NCBI GenBank assembly: GCA_016722945.1
Contig: JAEQMT010000066.1
Span: forward strand, 62,001-126,000
Direction of reading: 5' to 3'
DNA length: 64,000 bases
Source of the DNA: Desulfofustis sp. PB-SRB1
Lineage (GTDB): Bacteria > Desulfobacterota > Desulfobulbia > Desulfobulbales > Desulfocapsaceae
A program made the translations under genes and the position numbers. Of this stretch, positions 43,118 through 51,358 are shown in pieces. Each line of letters opens with the position of its first letter. Position 1 is the first letter of the stretch. The notes under the pieces were generated by a model. It saw only the letters and a program-made list of their open reading frames with translations, had not been told where the DNA came from and did no database searches.

Positions 43118-43708
43118 ATGAAGAAAATAGCCGTTCTAGCACTGCTTTTCACACTTTGTGCCGGCGCCCCGCAGGGTTTCAGCAAGGCAACGTCCTGGGA
43201 GGTGGATGAGGCGCATGCCTACATTTACTTTACAATCGATCATATCTTTTCCAAGGTGCGAGGACATTTTGAGGACTTTTCCGCTGAAATATACTTCGAC
43301 CCGGATAACCTTGCCGAAAGCAGCTTTTTTTTCGAGATTGAAGTGGACAGCATCAATACCTATCTCGGTAAAAGAGACAGACACCTGCGCTCGGAGGACT
43401 TTTTTGATGAAGATGAGTACCCGACCATCACCTTTCAGAGCAATCAAGTAACGGCTGCCGGTAACTCGGTTTATAACGTCGACGGGGTTCTCACCATCAA
43501 GGGCAAAGCCTACGATTTCACCCTGCCGCTCACTCTGGCCGGGGTTACCGACCATCCCATGGTCAAGGGTGCACGGGTGGCCGGCTTTAATGGTGAGGTA
43601 ACCCTGGATCGCCTCGAGTACGGGGTCGGCAGCGGTAAATATTATGAGATGGGCGTAGTCGGCAAAGACGTGGAGCTGCTCGTTACCCTTGAGGTTCTCA
43701 GCAAGTAG
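43118..43708 (+). CDS. YceI-family periplasmic protein
   Basis: A 196-residue secreted protein with a signal peptide ending near GFSKA. The YceI lipocalin-like pattern is complete: SWEVDEAHAYIYFTIDHIFSKVRGHFEDF, IEVDSINTYLGKRDRHLRSEDFFDEDEYPTITFQS and VDGVLTIKGKAYDFTLPLTL. Family members bind isoprenoid-type lipids and are often found with membrane cytochromes. The ferric-reductase-like gene lies 159 bases upstream. A GTGCTCC/GGAGCAC hairpin at 43720-43747 follows. Confidence 0.92.
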   Translation: MKKIAVLALLFTLCAGAPQGFSKATSWEVDEAHAYIYFTIDHIFSKVRGHFEDFSAEIYFDPDNLAESSFFFEIEVDSINTYLGKRDRHLRSEDFFDEDEYPTITFQSNQVTAAGNSVYNVDGVLTIKGKAYDFTLPLTLAGVTDHPMVKGARVAGFNGEVTLDRLEYGVGSGKYYEMGVVGKDVELLVTLEVLSK

Positions 43709-43719
43709 CGAACAGCGCC

Positions 43720-43747
43720 GTGCTCCTGCCCGGTGCGGCGGGAGCAC
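43720..43747 (+). terminator. Hairpin after yceI-like gene
   Basis: GTGCTCCTGCC pairs with GGCGGGAGCAC around a short loop. No T-run follows, so termination is not certain. Confidence 0.4.
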
Positions 43748-43819
43748 CCCTTCTCATCTTCTTGACTTGTACCCAAGTGAGAGTGCCGTTTTGAAGCTCT
43801 CTGAGACGAGAAAGACACG

Positions 43820-45043
43820 ATGAATCGGCCATCGTCGTCTTCGCCGCGGTGCTATCAATCTTCACCTGAAAACGATTTATGCAATCCGCCCATACCGGCC
43901 GGCCTGCGCCGGCAGGGCAGGGTGGCGGTAGTATTGCTTGCCGCGATCTGGCTTTCTTTTTCCGTGCTTGTGCTGGTGAGCGCGGAAGAGAGAATCGGAG
44001 CTTTTCTGTTACTTATCCCCGGCCTGGGAATTGTCGTTCATATAAGCGCTGTGTTGTCATCGCGCCTTGGTGACAATCACCGTATCGGCGAGCCGCAGCC
44101 ACTGTTTCCCACTCTTGGCGCCGGAAACTGGATCACCATGGCAAGAGCGGCGCTGGTTGGCGGGCTGGCCGCGCTGGTGCCGGTGACCTTATACCATGGT
44201 AGCTGGTGGGCTTATCTGACGGGGTGGCTGGCGGGAGGGGTGTATCTGAGCGTCTGCCTTGCCGATCTGCTGGATGGCTTTGTCGCCAGGAAACAAGGGC
44301 GGGTAACGGAACTTGGCGCAGCACTTGACATTGCAACCGATGGCGCCGGCCTTTTGGCCGCTTCGCTGATTGCGTTTTTCTTGGGCCGTGTTCCGGCAAT
44401 CTGCATACTGGTCGGAATGGCATACTATCTTTTCGTGGTCGGCAAGTGGTGGCGCCAGTACCGTGGATTACCGGTTGCGGAGCTGAGATACAGGCCTTAT
44501 GGTCGGATCATTGCAGGCTTTCAGATGGGGTTGTTCAGCATGGTTCTGTTTCCCGTTTTCGATACCACATACACCCGGCTGGCAGCGGTAATCTTCTTGA
44601 TTCCTTTTCTGGCAGGCTTTAGCAGAGACTGGCTGGTGGTGTCCTGCCGGGTTGCAACAGATGACAATCAGCGCTGCCGTCTCGATGATCTGTTTAACGA
44701 TTCAGTGAGCCGGTCGCTGTCTCTGGGGGCTCGCCTGGTCCTCGGGGGCTCCGCTTATTTTCTTGTTTCAGCAGGCTCGGCAGCAGGTATCGGGGTGGGC
44801 TGGATCGTTGCATGCGGAGCCTTGGCCGGCCTTGCCGTGGCGGGTTTAATAGGCCGCGTTGCTGCCCTGCTGCTGCTTGTTGTGCTTGGCCTCAGCGCCT
44901 CCCCTTTTGGTGGCACGGCCGCGGCTACCCTCTGCTTTAGCAGTGCGACGGTTCTCCTGCTGGCCGGCAGCGGCCCTTTTTCTCTCTGGAGACCGGAAGA
45001 AGATATCCTCTATCGTCGTAAATCCGAGGCACCCGGAACATGA
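43820..45043 (+). CDS. CDP-alcohol phosphatidyltransferase-family membrane protein
   Basis: A 407-residue polytopic protein. The catalytic signature of the family, D-x2-D-G-x2-A-R-x8-G-x3-D-x3-D, is intact in ADLLDGFVARKQGRVTELG followed by AALDIATD. It should transfer a phospho-alcohol from a CDP carrier to an acceptor at the inner membrane. It is longer than typical members: additional hydrophobic helices make up the C-terminal 150 residues. It heads a coupled six-gene cluster, with the next gene overlapping by ATGA at 45040. The products joined cannot be told from sequence. Confidence 0.88.
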   Translation: MNRPSSSSPRCYQSSPENDLCNPPIPAGLRRQGRVAVVLLAAIWLSFSVLVLVSAEERIGAFLLLIPGLGIVVHISAVLSSRLGDNHRIGEPQPLFPTLGAGNWITMARAALVGGLAALVPVTLYHGSWWAYLTGWLAGGVYLSVCLADLLDGFVARKQGRVTELGAALDIATDGAGLLAASLIAFFLGRVPAICILVGMAYYLFVVGKWWRQYRGLPVAELRYRPYGRIIAGFQMGLFSMVLFPVFDTTYTRLAAVIFLIPFLAGFSRDWLVVSCRVATDDNQRCRLDDLFNDSVSRSLSLGARLVLGGSAYFLVSAGSAAGIGVGWIVACGALAGLAVAGLIGRVAALLLLVVLGLSASPFGGTAAATLCFSSATVLLLAGSGPFSLWRPEEDILYRRKSEAPGT

Positions 45044-45834
45044 CGGCTCCCGTGAACAGACACCATGATCTGTTGACCGCGGGCAGCGGTGGTGACACGA
45101 TGGATGGCATTGATCAGGCAGGTGAAAACCGGTGCAGCAGATGGTTTGACCAGATGCCGGAGCGCGCCGCTCGCTTTTTCAAACAATCTGAGCGTCCTCT
45201 GGTCATTGTGTCGTACGCCCAGAGCCTCGATGGCAGTATCGCCACCTACGACCGAAAGCCGATACCACTGAGCAGTCATCACTCAATGGTTCTGACCCAT
45301 CGCCTGCGCGCCGTCTCAGACGCCATCCTTATCGGTATAAATACCCTTATTATCGATGATCCCCTGCTTACCGTCCGGCTTGTGGAAGGAAACAACCCGT
45401 GCCCCATCATACTCGACAGCAGGCTGCGCATCCCAGCCCAGTCTCGTGTTTTACGGCGTCGTGGACACCGGTGCATGGTGGCCGGAACCATCGGCCCCAG
45501 TCACGAGCGGGTCGCCGAGCTGGAGGAGCTGGGCGGCGAGGTGATTCACTGCCGGCCTGATCCATGCGGCAAGGTCGATCTTGTCCACCTGTTGCACCAG
45601 TTGGGCCGGCGTGGCATCCAAAGTGTGATGGTCGAAGGGGGCGGCGAGGTCATCACCAGCTTTCTGCAGTCCCGGCTGGCTGATCACCTGGTGCTCACCA
45701 TCGCGCCGCGATTTGTCGGCGGGCTGCCGGCCCTGGGCCGCCTGGCAGCGGCACCTCTTTCTTTTACGGATGGCTTTTACCATTGCTGCGGTCCGGATAT
45801 CGTTTTTTTCGCCACGCCGCGCTGGCACGAGTGA
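45040..45834 (+). CDS. RibD C-terminal-domain-like reductase
   Basis: A 264-residue protein. Residues 50-260 match the RibD C-terminal/dihydrofolate-reductase-like domain: VIVSYAQSLDGSIA, LTHRLRAVSDAILIGINTLIIDDPLLTVR, ILDSRLRIP and VMVEGGGEVITSFL. It lacks the RibD deaminase domain. Family enzymes reduce the ribosyl group of a pyrimidine intermediate with NADPH. In this cluster, next to a pterin-synthase-like gene, its substrate may be a related pteridine or amino-sugar compound; this is inference. It overlaps both neighbours. Confidence 0.87.
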   Translation: MTAPVNRHHDLLTAGSGGDTMDGIDQAGENRCSRWFDQMPERAARFFKQSERPLVIVSYAQSLDGSIATYDRKPIPLSSHHSMVLTHRLRAVSDAILIGINTLIIDDPLLTVRLVEGNNPCPIILDSRLRIPAQSRVLRRRGHRCMVAGTIGPSHERVAELEELGGEVIHCRPDPCGKVDLVHLLHQLGRRGIQSVMVEGGGEVITSFLQSRLADHLVLTIAPRFVGGLPALGRLAAAPLSFTDGFYHCCGPDIVFFATPRWHE

Positions 45835-46862
45835 TGAAACGGTATTTCCTGGAATGTGTGGCACCCGGCAGGATGGAGGTACAGTGCTCCCCCATGACCG
45901 GGCCGGGCGAACATGAAGTAACTGTGCAGACCACCGTATCGGCCATCAGCCCGGGTACGGAGATGCTTGTCTACCGTGGTCAATGGCCGGAAGGTGTTTC
46001 ACTGGACAGCAGTATCGAAGCGCTTACCGGCTCATTTTCCTATCCGGTGGCCTATGGATATTGCGCCGTGGGAAAAGTTGTGGAACTGGGCTCCGGCGTC
46101 TCTTCCGACTGGATAGACCGGCGCGTTTTCGCCTTCCAGCCGCACCAGAGTCATTTTCATGCGCCGATATCCTCGCTTGAGATCGTGCCCGACGATATCG
46201 ACGATGAAACAGCGCTGTTTTTGCCGGGCATGGAAACGGCAATCACCCTGATGCTCGATGGCAGGCCCATTATCGGTGAAACGGTCGTGGTCATCGGCCA
46301 GGGCATTATCGGTCTGCTGACCACCGCCATGCTGTGCCGGTTTCCTTTACACTCTCTGACAACGCTGGACAGATACCCGCTGCGGCGAGAAGCGTCCCTG
46401 CGGCTGGGCGCCCGGGACAGTTTCGACCCTGAAGAGCCCGGCCTCTTTGAGCGGTTGGGAGCGGTTGTCGGCAGAGGAGGGGAGAGTGACCTGGTTTATG
46501 AGCTTTCCGGCAACCCAGAATGTCTCAATGATGCCCTCGCCCTCGTCCGCTATACCGGCAGAGTGGTTGTGGGATCCTGGTACGGGACAAAAACCGGTGC
46601 GCTCGATCTGGGCTCCTTTTTTCATCGTGGCCGGATCACCCTGATCAGCTCCCAGGTGAGCAACCTGCCACCTGAGTTAAGCGGGCGCTGGAATAAGAGG
46701 CGGCGACTGGAGACGGCCTGGGATATGCTTGCCACGATATCTCCAGCCTCACTCATAACCCACCGTTTTGAGCTCCAGGATGGGGCGCGGGCCTATGCCA
46801 TCATTGACCGTGATCCGGGTGCATCCATCCAGGTCATTTTTGATTACCGGGATGGCTCATAG
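45834..46862 (+). CDS. MDR-family (zinc-alcohol-dehydrogenase-like) oxidoreductase
   Basis: A 342-residue medium-chain dehydrogenase. The Rossmann region is ETVVVIGQGIIGLLTTAML, and the N-terminal half has SAISPGTEMLVYRGQ and YPVAYGYCAVGKVVELG. The catalytic-zinc cysteine and the four-cysteine structural-zinc lobe of classical ADHs are absent; SPGTE-type members of the superfamily include non-zinc enzymes. The start ATG overlaps the previous stop by one base. The substrate is unknown and may be an intermediate of the cluster product. Confidence 0.87.
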   Translation: MKRYFLECVAPGRMEVQCSPMTGPGEHEVTVQTTVSAISPGTEMLVYRGQWPEGVSLDSSIEALTGSFSYPVAYGYCAVGKVVELGSGVSSDWIDRRVFAFQPHQSHFHAPISSLEIVPDDIDDETALFLPGMETAITLMLDGRPIIGETVVVIGQGIIGLLTTAMLCRFPLHSLTTLDRYPLRREASLRLGARDSFDPEEPGLFERLGAVVGRGGESDLVYELSGNPECLNDALALVRYTGRVVVGSWYGTKTGALDLGSFFHRGRITLISSQVSNLPPELSGRWNKRRRLETAWDMLATISPASLITHRFELQDGARAYAIIDRDPGASIQVIFDYRDGS

Positions 46863-46887
46863 TCATATCCGGCATACGAGGGATAAC

Positions 46888-47265
46888 ATGTATGAACTAG
46901 GCATCAGGCGAAGCTTTTCAGCCACTCACTATCTGATTGGTGGTGATTGGGGGGCGGAAAACTTTGAACATTCTCATGAATACCGGCTTGAAGTAATCCT
47001 GGGAAAAAACCAGCTGGACCGGCACGGCTTTCTGGTTGATATTGTCGAGGTTGAAGATCATCTGGATCAGGTCGTCGCCCAGTTTCGCGGCAAGACCCTG
47101 AACGATCTGCCCGGTTTCACCGGTGCAAACCCCAGCATTGAACGACTGGCGGCCGTCATACATGAATGTTTCCGTTTCCGTTTTGCCGACTATGACCTGA
47201 GCTCGCTCACCGTTGTCATCTGGGAGGATGACATTGCCTGGACCTCCTATCGTGCCTCTTTTTAA
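46888..47265 (+). CDS. 6-pyruvoyl-tetrahydropterin synthase/QueD-like protein
   Basis: A 125-residue T-fold protein. Zinc-ligand histidines can be placed in FSATHYLI and in EHSHEYRLEV. The C-terminal NPSIERLAAVIHE and VVIWEDDIAWTSY match the family, including the conserved glutamate after W. The cysteine that usually precedes the HxH pair in QueD (C-x3-H-G-H) is not there; the sequence is WGAENFEHSH. The enzyme may therefore carry out a different reaction on a dihydroneopterin-type substrate. The ATG at 46888 is preferred; one at 46852 is possible. Confidence 0.87.
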   Translation: MYELGIRRSFSATHYLIGGDWGAENFEHSHEYRLEVILGKNQLDRHGFLVDIVEVEDHLDQVVAQFRGKTLNDLPGFTGANPSIERLAAVIHECFRFRFADYDLSSLTVVIWEDDIAWTSYRASF

Positions 47266-48383
47266 TGCGAATCGGCTTTGTCATCTACGGGCGTCTGGAT
47301 ACGGTGACGGGCGGTAATCTCTATGATGATTTCCTCATCGACAATCTGCGTCGGCGCGGTCATGACCTTGAAATAATCAGCCTTACCCCCGGCACCTATC
47401 TGCACAAGGTGGCGCAGGGGTTTTCACCGAAACTGTCCACGCAGCTCTTGGGGGGAAACTTTGACGTCATCATTCAGGATGAGCTGTGCCATCCCAGCCT
47501 CTTTTTACTCAACCGGATGTTGCGCCGGCGCCGCCGGCCGTATTTGGTGGCCCTGGTGCATCACCTGTTCAGCCGTGAGCGTCACCATCGCCTGCTCGGC
47601 ACCTTGTTCTCGATAGTTGAAAATCGCTATCTTCGTGCAGTCGACGGCTTTATCTACAACTCGGCCACGACCGGGGCTCTGGTAAATTCCGTCTTGTTGC
47701 GCAACAAACCGAACGTGATCGCCTCGCCGTCGGGCAGCCGTTTTAATTTCATCATGAGCGACGAAGAGATTGGCCGACGGGCACGACAACCCGGTCCACT
47801 TAGGTTGCTGTTTATGGGAAATATCATTGCCCGCAAGGGGCTGATGCCGCTCCTTTATGCATTGAGTACCTTAGAATCCCGCTATTGGCGGTTGACGGTG
47901 GTGGGTAGCACCGAGTTCGACCCCGGCCACAGTGCGACGGTCATCACCCTCATGCACGAACTGCAAATGGAAAAGCAGGTCGATTTTCTCGGCGCCGTGG
48001 ATGATGATCAACTGGTCGAGATGCTCAAAACACACCAGGTATTCTGCATGCCGTTTGCCTATGAGGGTTTCGGCATTGCCATGCTCGAGGCCATGTCCTG
48101 CGGCCAGATACCAATCGTCAGCTCCGAGGGAGCCGCCCCTGAAATGGTCCGGCACGGTGAAAACGGTTATATCATCGCACCAGGCAATGAAAATGACGTC
48201 TCTGAAGCACTCATCGGATTGTACCACGACCGCACAAATCTCACCCAGCTCGGTATCTCGGCCAGATCCAGCTATGAAGATGCCCCGGATTGGCAGGATA
48301 CGGCCGATGCCGTAGAGAATTTTTTACAGACCCTCGTCGGCACGCCCGGCTTTCAACCAGCACCTGGAACACTAGCCGCTTAA
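47265..48383 (+). CDS. Family 4 glycosyltransferase
   Basis: A 372-residue GT-B enzyme. The C-terminal domain has the donor-binding region LRLLFMGNIIARKGLMPLLYAL and the E-x7-E motif in FAYEGFGIAMLEAMSCGQIPIVSSEGAAPEMV. The N-terminal domain starts MRIGFVIYGRLDTVTGGNLYDDFLIDNLRRRGHD. It shares the base at 47265 with the stop codon of the pterin-synthase-like gene, so the two are coupled. It likely glycosylates the cluster product or a lipid carrier. Confidence 0.9.
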   Translation: MRIGFVIYGRLDTVTGGNLYDDFLIDNLRRRGHDLEIISLTPGTYLHKVAQGFSPKLSTQLLGGNFDVIIQDELCHPSLFLLNRMLRRRRRPYLVALVHHLFSRERHHRLLGTLFSIVENRYLRAVDGFIYNSATTGALVNSVLLRNKPNVIASPSGSRFNFIMSDEEIGRRARQPGPLRLLFMGNIIARKGLMPLLYALSTLESRYWRLTVVGSTEFDPGHSATVITLMHELQMEKQVDFLGAVDDDQLVEMLKTHQVFCMPFAYEGFGIAMLEAMSCGQIPIVSSEGAAPEMVRHGENGYIIAPGNENDVSEALIGLYHDRTNLTQLGISARSSYEDAPDWQDTADAVENFLQTLVGTPGFQPAPGTLAA

Positions 48384-48443
48384 TCGCCTCTTTTCGTTAT
48401 ATCATGCATTAAAGTCACCCCGGACAGCAACAATCACACCGGT

Positions 48444-49382
48444 ATGGATTCAAACGGGCATGTCTTTACGGCCGGCTATCTGGCCGCCAAAAGAGAAATT
48501 GATGACAGGGCGCTCAATACTCACGTATTGGACACCCTCACCGCCTGTCTTTCAGCCGAAAACAGGGCAGGGCCCCGGCGGGTTCTGGAAGTTGGGGCGG
48601 GTATCGGCTCGATGTGTGCCCGGCTCGTTGAACGGGGACTATTTACGGGTACAGTGGAGTATTGGCTGACCGACACTGACCACAGCCTTCTGGCCGAGGC
48701 CAGAAACTACCTTACCGGGTGGGCGGGCAAACACAATTTCAGCATTACCTGGAACCCCGACCACACCGCTCACCTGACTACTGGAGCAACCGAGATCACC
48801 ATTTCCCTGGCACCGGTTGATATACGTTATATCAGTTCAAGACCTGACTTTTACTGCTATTTTGATCTGCTTATCGCCCACGGAGTGTTGGATCTTTTTG
48901 AACTATCGCCGGTAGTGGAAGAATTTACCGGCTGCCTCGGGAGTGGTGGGCTGTGCTACTTCACCTGCAATTTCGATGGTGAGACGTATTTTTCGCCTGA
49001 GTTGCCGGATGATCGGAGGATACTTGATCACTATCACGGTTCCATGGCAAAAAGATCCTCCACGGCGCGATATACCGGTCGGAGGCTGCTTGGTTATTTT
49101 CTTGAAAACCACGCCCAGGTTATGGCCGCCGGCAGCTCGGACTGGGTGATTCATCCCGGCAGTCAGGGCTATAGCGCTGCCCAGAGAGAATTTCTGGGGG
49201 CTCTTCTTTCACTGATTGAAAAAGAAGTTGCCGATATTGAGGAGAACAGGCACCTGTACACCACTTGGATAGATCTTCGCCGCCGGCAGATCGATGCGGG
49301 CTCTCTCTCGCTTGTCGCCAAACACCTCGATATTCTTGCCCGGCCCGACCCCGGTACCCGTCTGATGACGCGGCGGGCATAA
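48444..49382 (+). CDS. SAM-dependent methyltransferase
   Basis: A 312-residue class-I methyltransferase. The SAM-binding motif I is RRVLEVGAGIGSMCARLVERG near residue 47, with motif II-like WLTDTDHSLLAEARN. DLLIAHGVLDLFE follows as the post-II segment. The C-terminal 100 residues are longer than the minimal fold. It ends the six-gene cluster, 61 bases after the glycosyltransferase. What it methylates is unknown. Confidence 0.83.
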   Translation: MDSNGHVFTAGYLAAKREIDDRALNTHVLDTLTACLSAENRAGPRRVLEVGAGIGSMCARLVERGLFTGTVEYWLTDTDHSLLAEARNYLTGWAGKHNFSITWNPDHTAHLTTGATEITISLAPVDIRYISSRPDFYCYFDLLIAHGVLDLFELSPVVEEFTGCLGSGGLCYFTCNFDGETYFSPELPDDRRILDHYHGSMAKRSSTARYTGRRLLGYFLENHAQVMAAGSSDWVIHPGSQGYSAAQREFLGALLSLIEKEVADIEENRHLYTTWIDLRRRQIDAGSLSLVAKHLDILARPDPGTRLMTRRA

Positions 49383-49495
49383 CTGTGTTTCAGCATCGAA
49401 TGAAACCGAATCCCCCACGACAATGAGTGCATGGGGAGCAGTGATGGATGGGGTTTACCGGGAAAAATTCATTGAGGCAATCGAAAGATAAAAAA

Positions 49496-49629
49496 TGATG
49501 GCGTCGTAAAAACCTTAAAATTGCTTGCTTTCGTCATTCCCGCGAAAGCGGGAATCCAGTAATTTCAATTTATTATGGATTTCGAGTCAACTACACCATA
49601 ACGGTAACAGAGTTTTTACGAGTTTATCA
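49496..49629 (+). repeat. Type-B interspersed repeat, copy B7
   Basis: Complete 134-bp copy from TGATGGCGTCGTAAAAACC to GTTTTTACGAGTTTATCA. The central palindrome is ATTCCCGCGAAAGCGGGAAT. Confidence 0.87.
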
Positions 49630-49635
49630 AAAAAT

Positions 49636-49770
49636 AATGGTGTCGTAAAAACCTCAAAATTGCTTGCTACTGTCATTCCCGCGAAAGCGGGAATCCAGTG
49701 ATTTCAAGTAATTATAGATGTCGGATCAATTCCGGTATGACGGGCATATGGGTTTTTACGAAAGCATCAA
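49636..49770 (+). repeat. Type-B interspersed repeat, copy B8
   Basis: Complete 135-bp copy, 7 bases after B7. It ends 4 bases before the ATG of the FkbM-type methyltransferase gene. The two copies occupy most of the gap 49383-49773, which holds no gene. Confidence 0.88.
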
Positions 49771-49773
49771 AAA

Positions 49774-50679
49774 ATGACCACCAGGAAAAATTTTTCAGAG
49801 CATCTGGGCCTTCTTCGGTCCCGCCTGATCTATTACGGTAAACCGTTCAACCGGCGGCGGCTGATCAGGTTTTATCAGCAGTTTGTCAGGCCCGGAGCTC
49901 TGTGTTTCGACATCGGGGCGCACCTCGGCAACCGCACTGAAGCCTGGCTGAGGTTGGGAGCTGCAGTGGTAGCGGTGGAACCGCAACCTGCCTGCACCCA
50001 ATATCTAGAGAAACAATTCGGCGACCACCCACGTTTTACGCTGATCAAAAAAGCGATCGGAGAACGATCCGGGCTGATGAATCTGCACATCAGTGAAAAG
50101 ACGCCAACGCTCACCACGCTTGCCGGCACTGACTGGCAGCAGTCAATTCAGGACGCTACTCCTTATAAGATACGATGGGATAAAACTATTCCGGTGGAGG
50201 TTATCACCCTCGATGAACTGATCAGGTGCCACGGCGTTCCGGATTTTTGTAAAATCGACGTGGAAGATTTTGAGGCCGCGGCATTGCGGGGGCTGTCCCA
50301 TGCTGTTGCGGCCCTGTCCTTTGAGTTTTTCACCCCTGCCATGAATCGAGTGACCGAGTGCATCCGGCGGCTGGAAACGCTTGGTGAATATCGGTATAAC
50401 TGGTCGATCGGCGAGAGTCAGCGCTTTGCGGGCGAGTCGTGGATCAGCGGGGACAAGATGATCAACACTATTGCCGGTTATTCGCAGACGCCGCTGTCAG
50501 GAGATGTCTACGCCCGACGAACAGAATCGTTCATAGACGCGTCATCATCGCAAGGCATCGGTAACGAGATTATCTTATTGAGCCGGCAACCGATGGCCGG
50601 CCGGGCACGGCAGACAACAATACCCCCTCTATTACCTATACGTACAGGCTGCATATGTGGGATGAACGATACAGTGTAG
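49774..50679 (+). CDS. FkbM-family methyltransferase
   Basis: A 301-residue SAM-dependent methyltransferase. The FkbM pattern shows in ALCFDIGAHLGNRTEAWLRLGAAVVAVEPQP, VEVITLDELIRCHGVPDFCKIDVEDFEAAALRGL and a helical C-terminal part. FkbM enzymes O-methylate sugars or polyketides. Together with the previous cluster it may modify a glycoconjugate. It has no visible ribosome-binding site because repeat B8 abuts the start. Its last 25 bases overlap the next methyltransferase gene. Confidence 0.9.
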   Translation: MTTRKNFSEHLGLLRSRLIYYGKPFNRRRLIRFYQQFVRPGALCFDIGAHLGNRTEAWLRLGAAVVAVEPQPACTQYLEKQFGDHPRFTLIKKAIGERSGLMNLHISEKTPTLTTLAGTDWQQSIQDATPYKIRWDKTIPVEVITLDELIRCHGVPDFCKIDVEDFEAAALRGLSHAVAALSFEFFTPAMNRVTECIRRLETLGEYRYNWSIGESQRFAGESWISGDKMINTIAGYSQTPLSGDVYARRTESFIDASSSQGIGNEIILLSRQPMAGRARQTTIPPLLPIRTGCICGMNDTV

Positions 50680-51242
50680 ATGAATACATTTTCGGTACCG
50701 AACCAAACTCGTTTCTTGCTGAACACGCCGAGATACTTGAAGATCCTGTTTTGTCGCTGGCCGAAGGTGAGGGGCGAAACGCGGTTTTTCTGGCCTCTTT
50801 GGGATTCAGGGTGCATGGCGTCGATCTGTCGGAAATCGGACTTGCCAAGGCGATGGCACTGGCGCGCGCGGAGCATGTGACAATTGAAACAGAGGTTGCC
50901 GATCTCAATACCTTTGTCCCGAAACACCGGAGCTATGGGTCGGTTATTTCAATCTTCGTGCATGTACCCGCTTCTACCCGCGGCAGACTCTATCCTTTGC
51001 TTGAGAAGTGCCTCAAACCAGGCGGCATTTTGCTCCTGGAGGCCTATACCGAAGAGCAGCTTACCCGCGATACCGGTGGCCCCCGGGACCCCGACGTTAT
51101 GATGAGTGAAAGTAAAATCCTGCGGGAGTTTCCACATCTCGAACCCATCATGTTGCAAGAACGTGTCCGTGAAGTGATCGAGGGCACATACCATACCGGG
51201 ATAGCATCAGTAGTTCAGTATATCGGCAGGAAAAGTGGATGA
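50655..51242 (+). CDS. SAM-dependent methyltransferase (TehB/thiopurine-type)
   Basis: A 195-residue class-I methyltransferase. It opens MWDERYSVDEYIFGTEPNSFLAEHA, typical of the small TehB-like group. The SAM-binding motif is VLSLAEGEGRNAVFLASLG, followed by VHGVDLSEIGLAKAMALA. FVHVPASTRGRLYPLLEKCLKPGGILLLE is the usual motif III region. Members methylate small toxic compounds such as tellurite or thiols. The start overlaps the preceding gene's end. Confidence 0.9.
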   Translation: MWDERYSVDEYIFGTEPNSFLAEHAEILEDPVLSLAEGEGRNAVFLASLGFRVHGVDLSEIGLAKAMALARAEHVTIETEVADLNTFVPKHRSYGSVISIFVHVPASTRGRLYPLLEKCLKPGGILLLEAYTEEQLTRDTGGPRDPDVMMSESKILREFPHLEPIMLQERVREVIEGTYHTGIASVVQYIGRKSG

Positions 51243-51358
51243 CACAGAAAGTATCAAAGTATCGCTATGCCCCATTTGAATGAAACAAGCCTATTGTCCG
51301 CGAAGTACTGTCTGCGAACCTTTTACGTAGCGGTGTGGTACTGCACCAGTCATTCATC

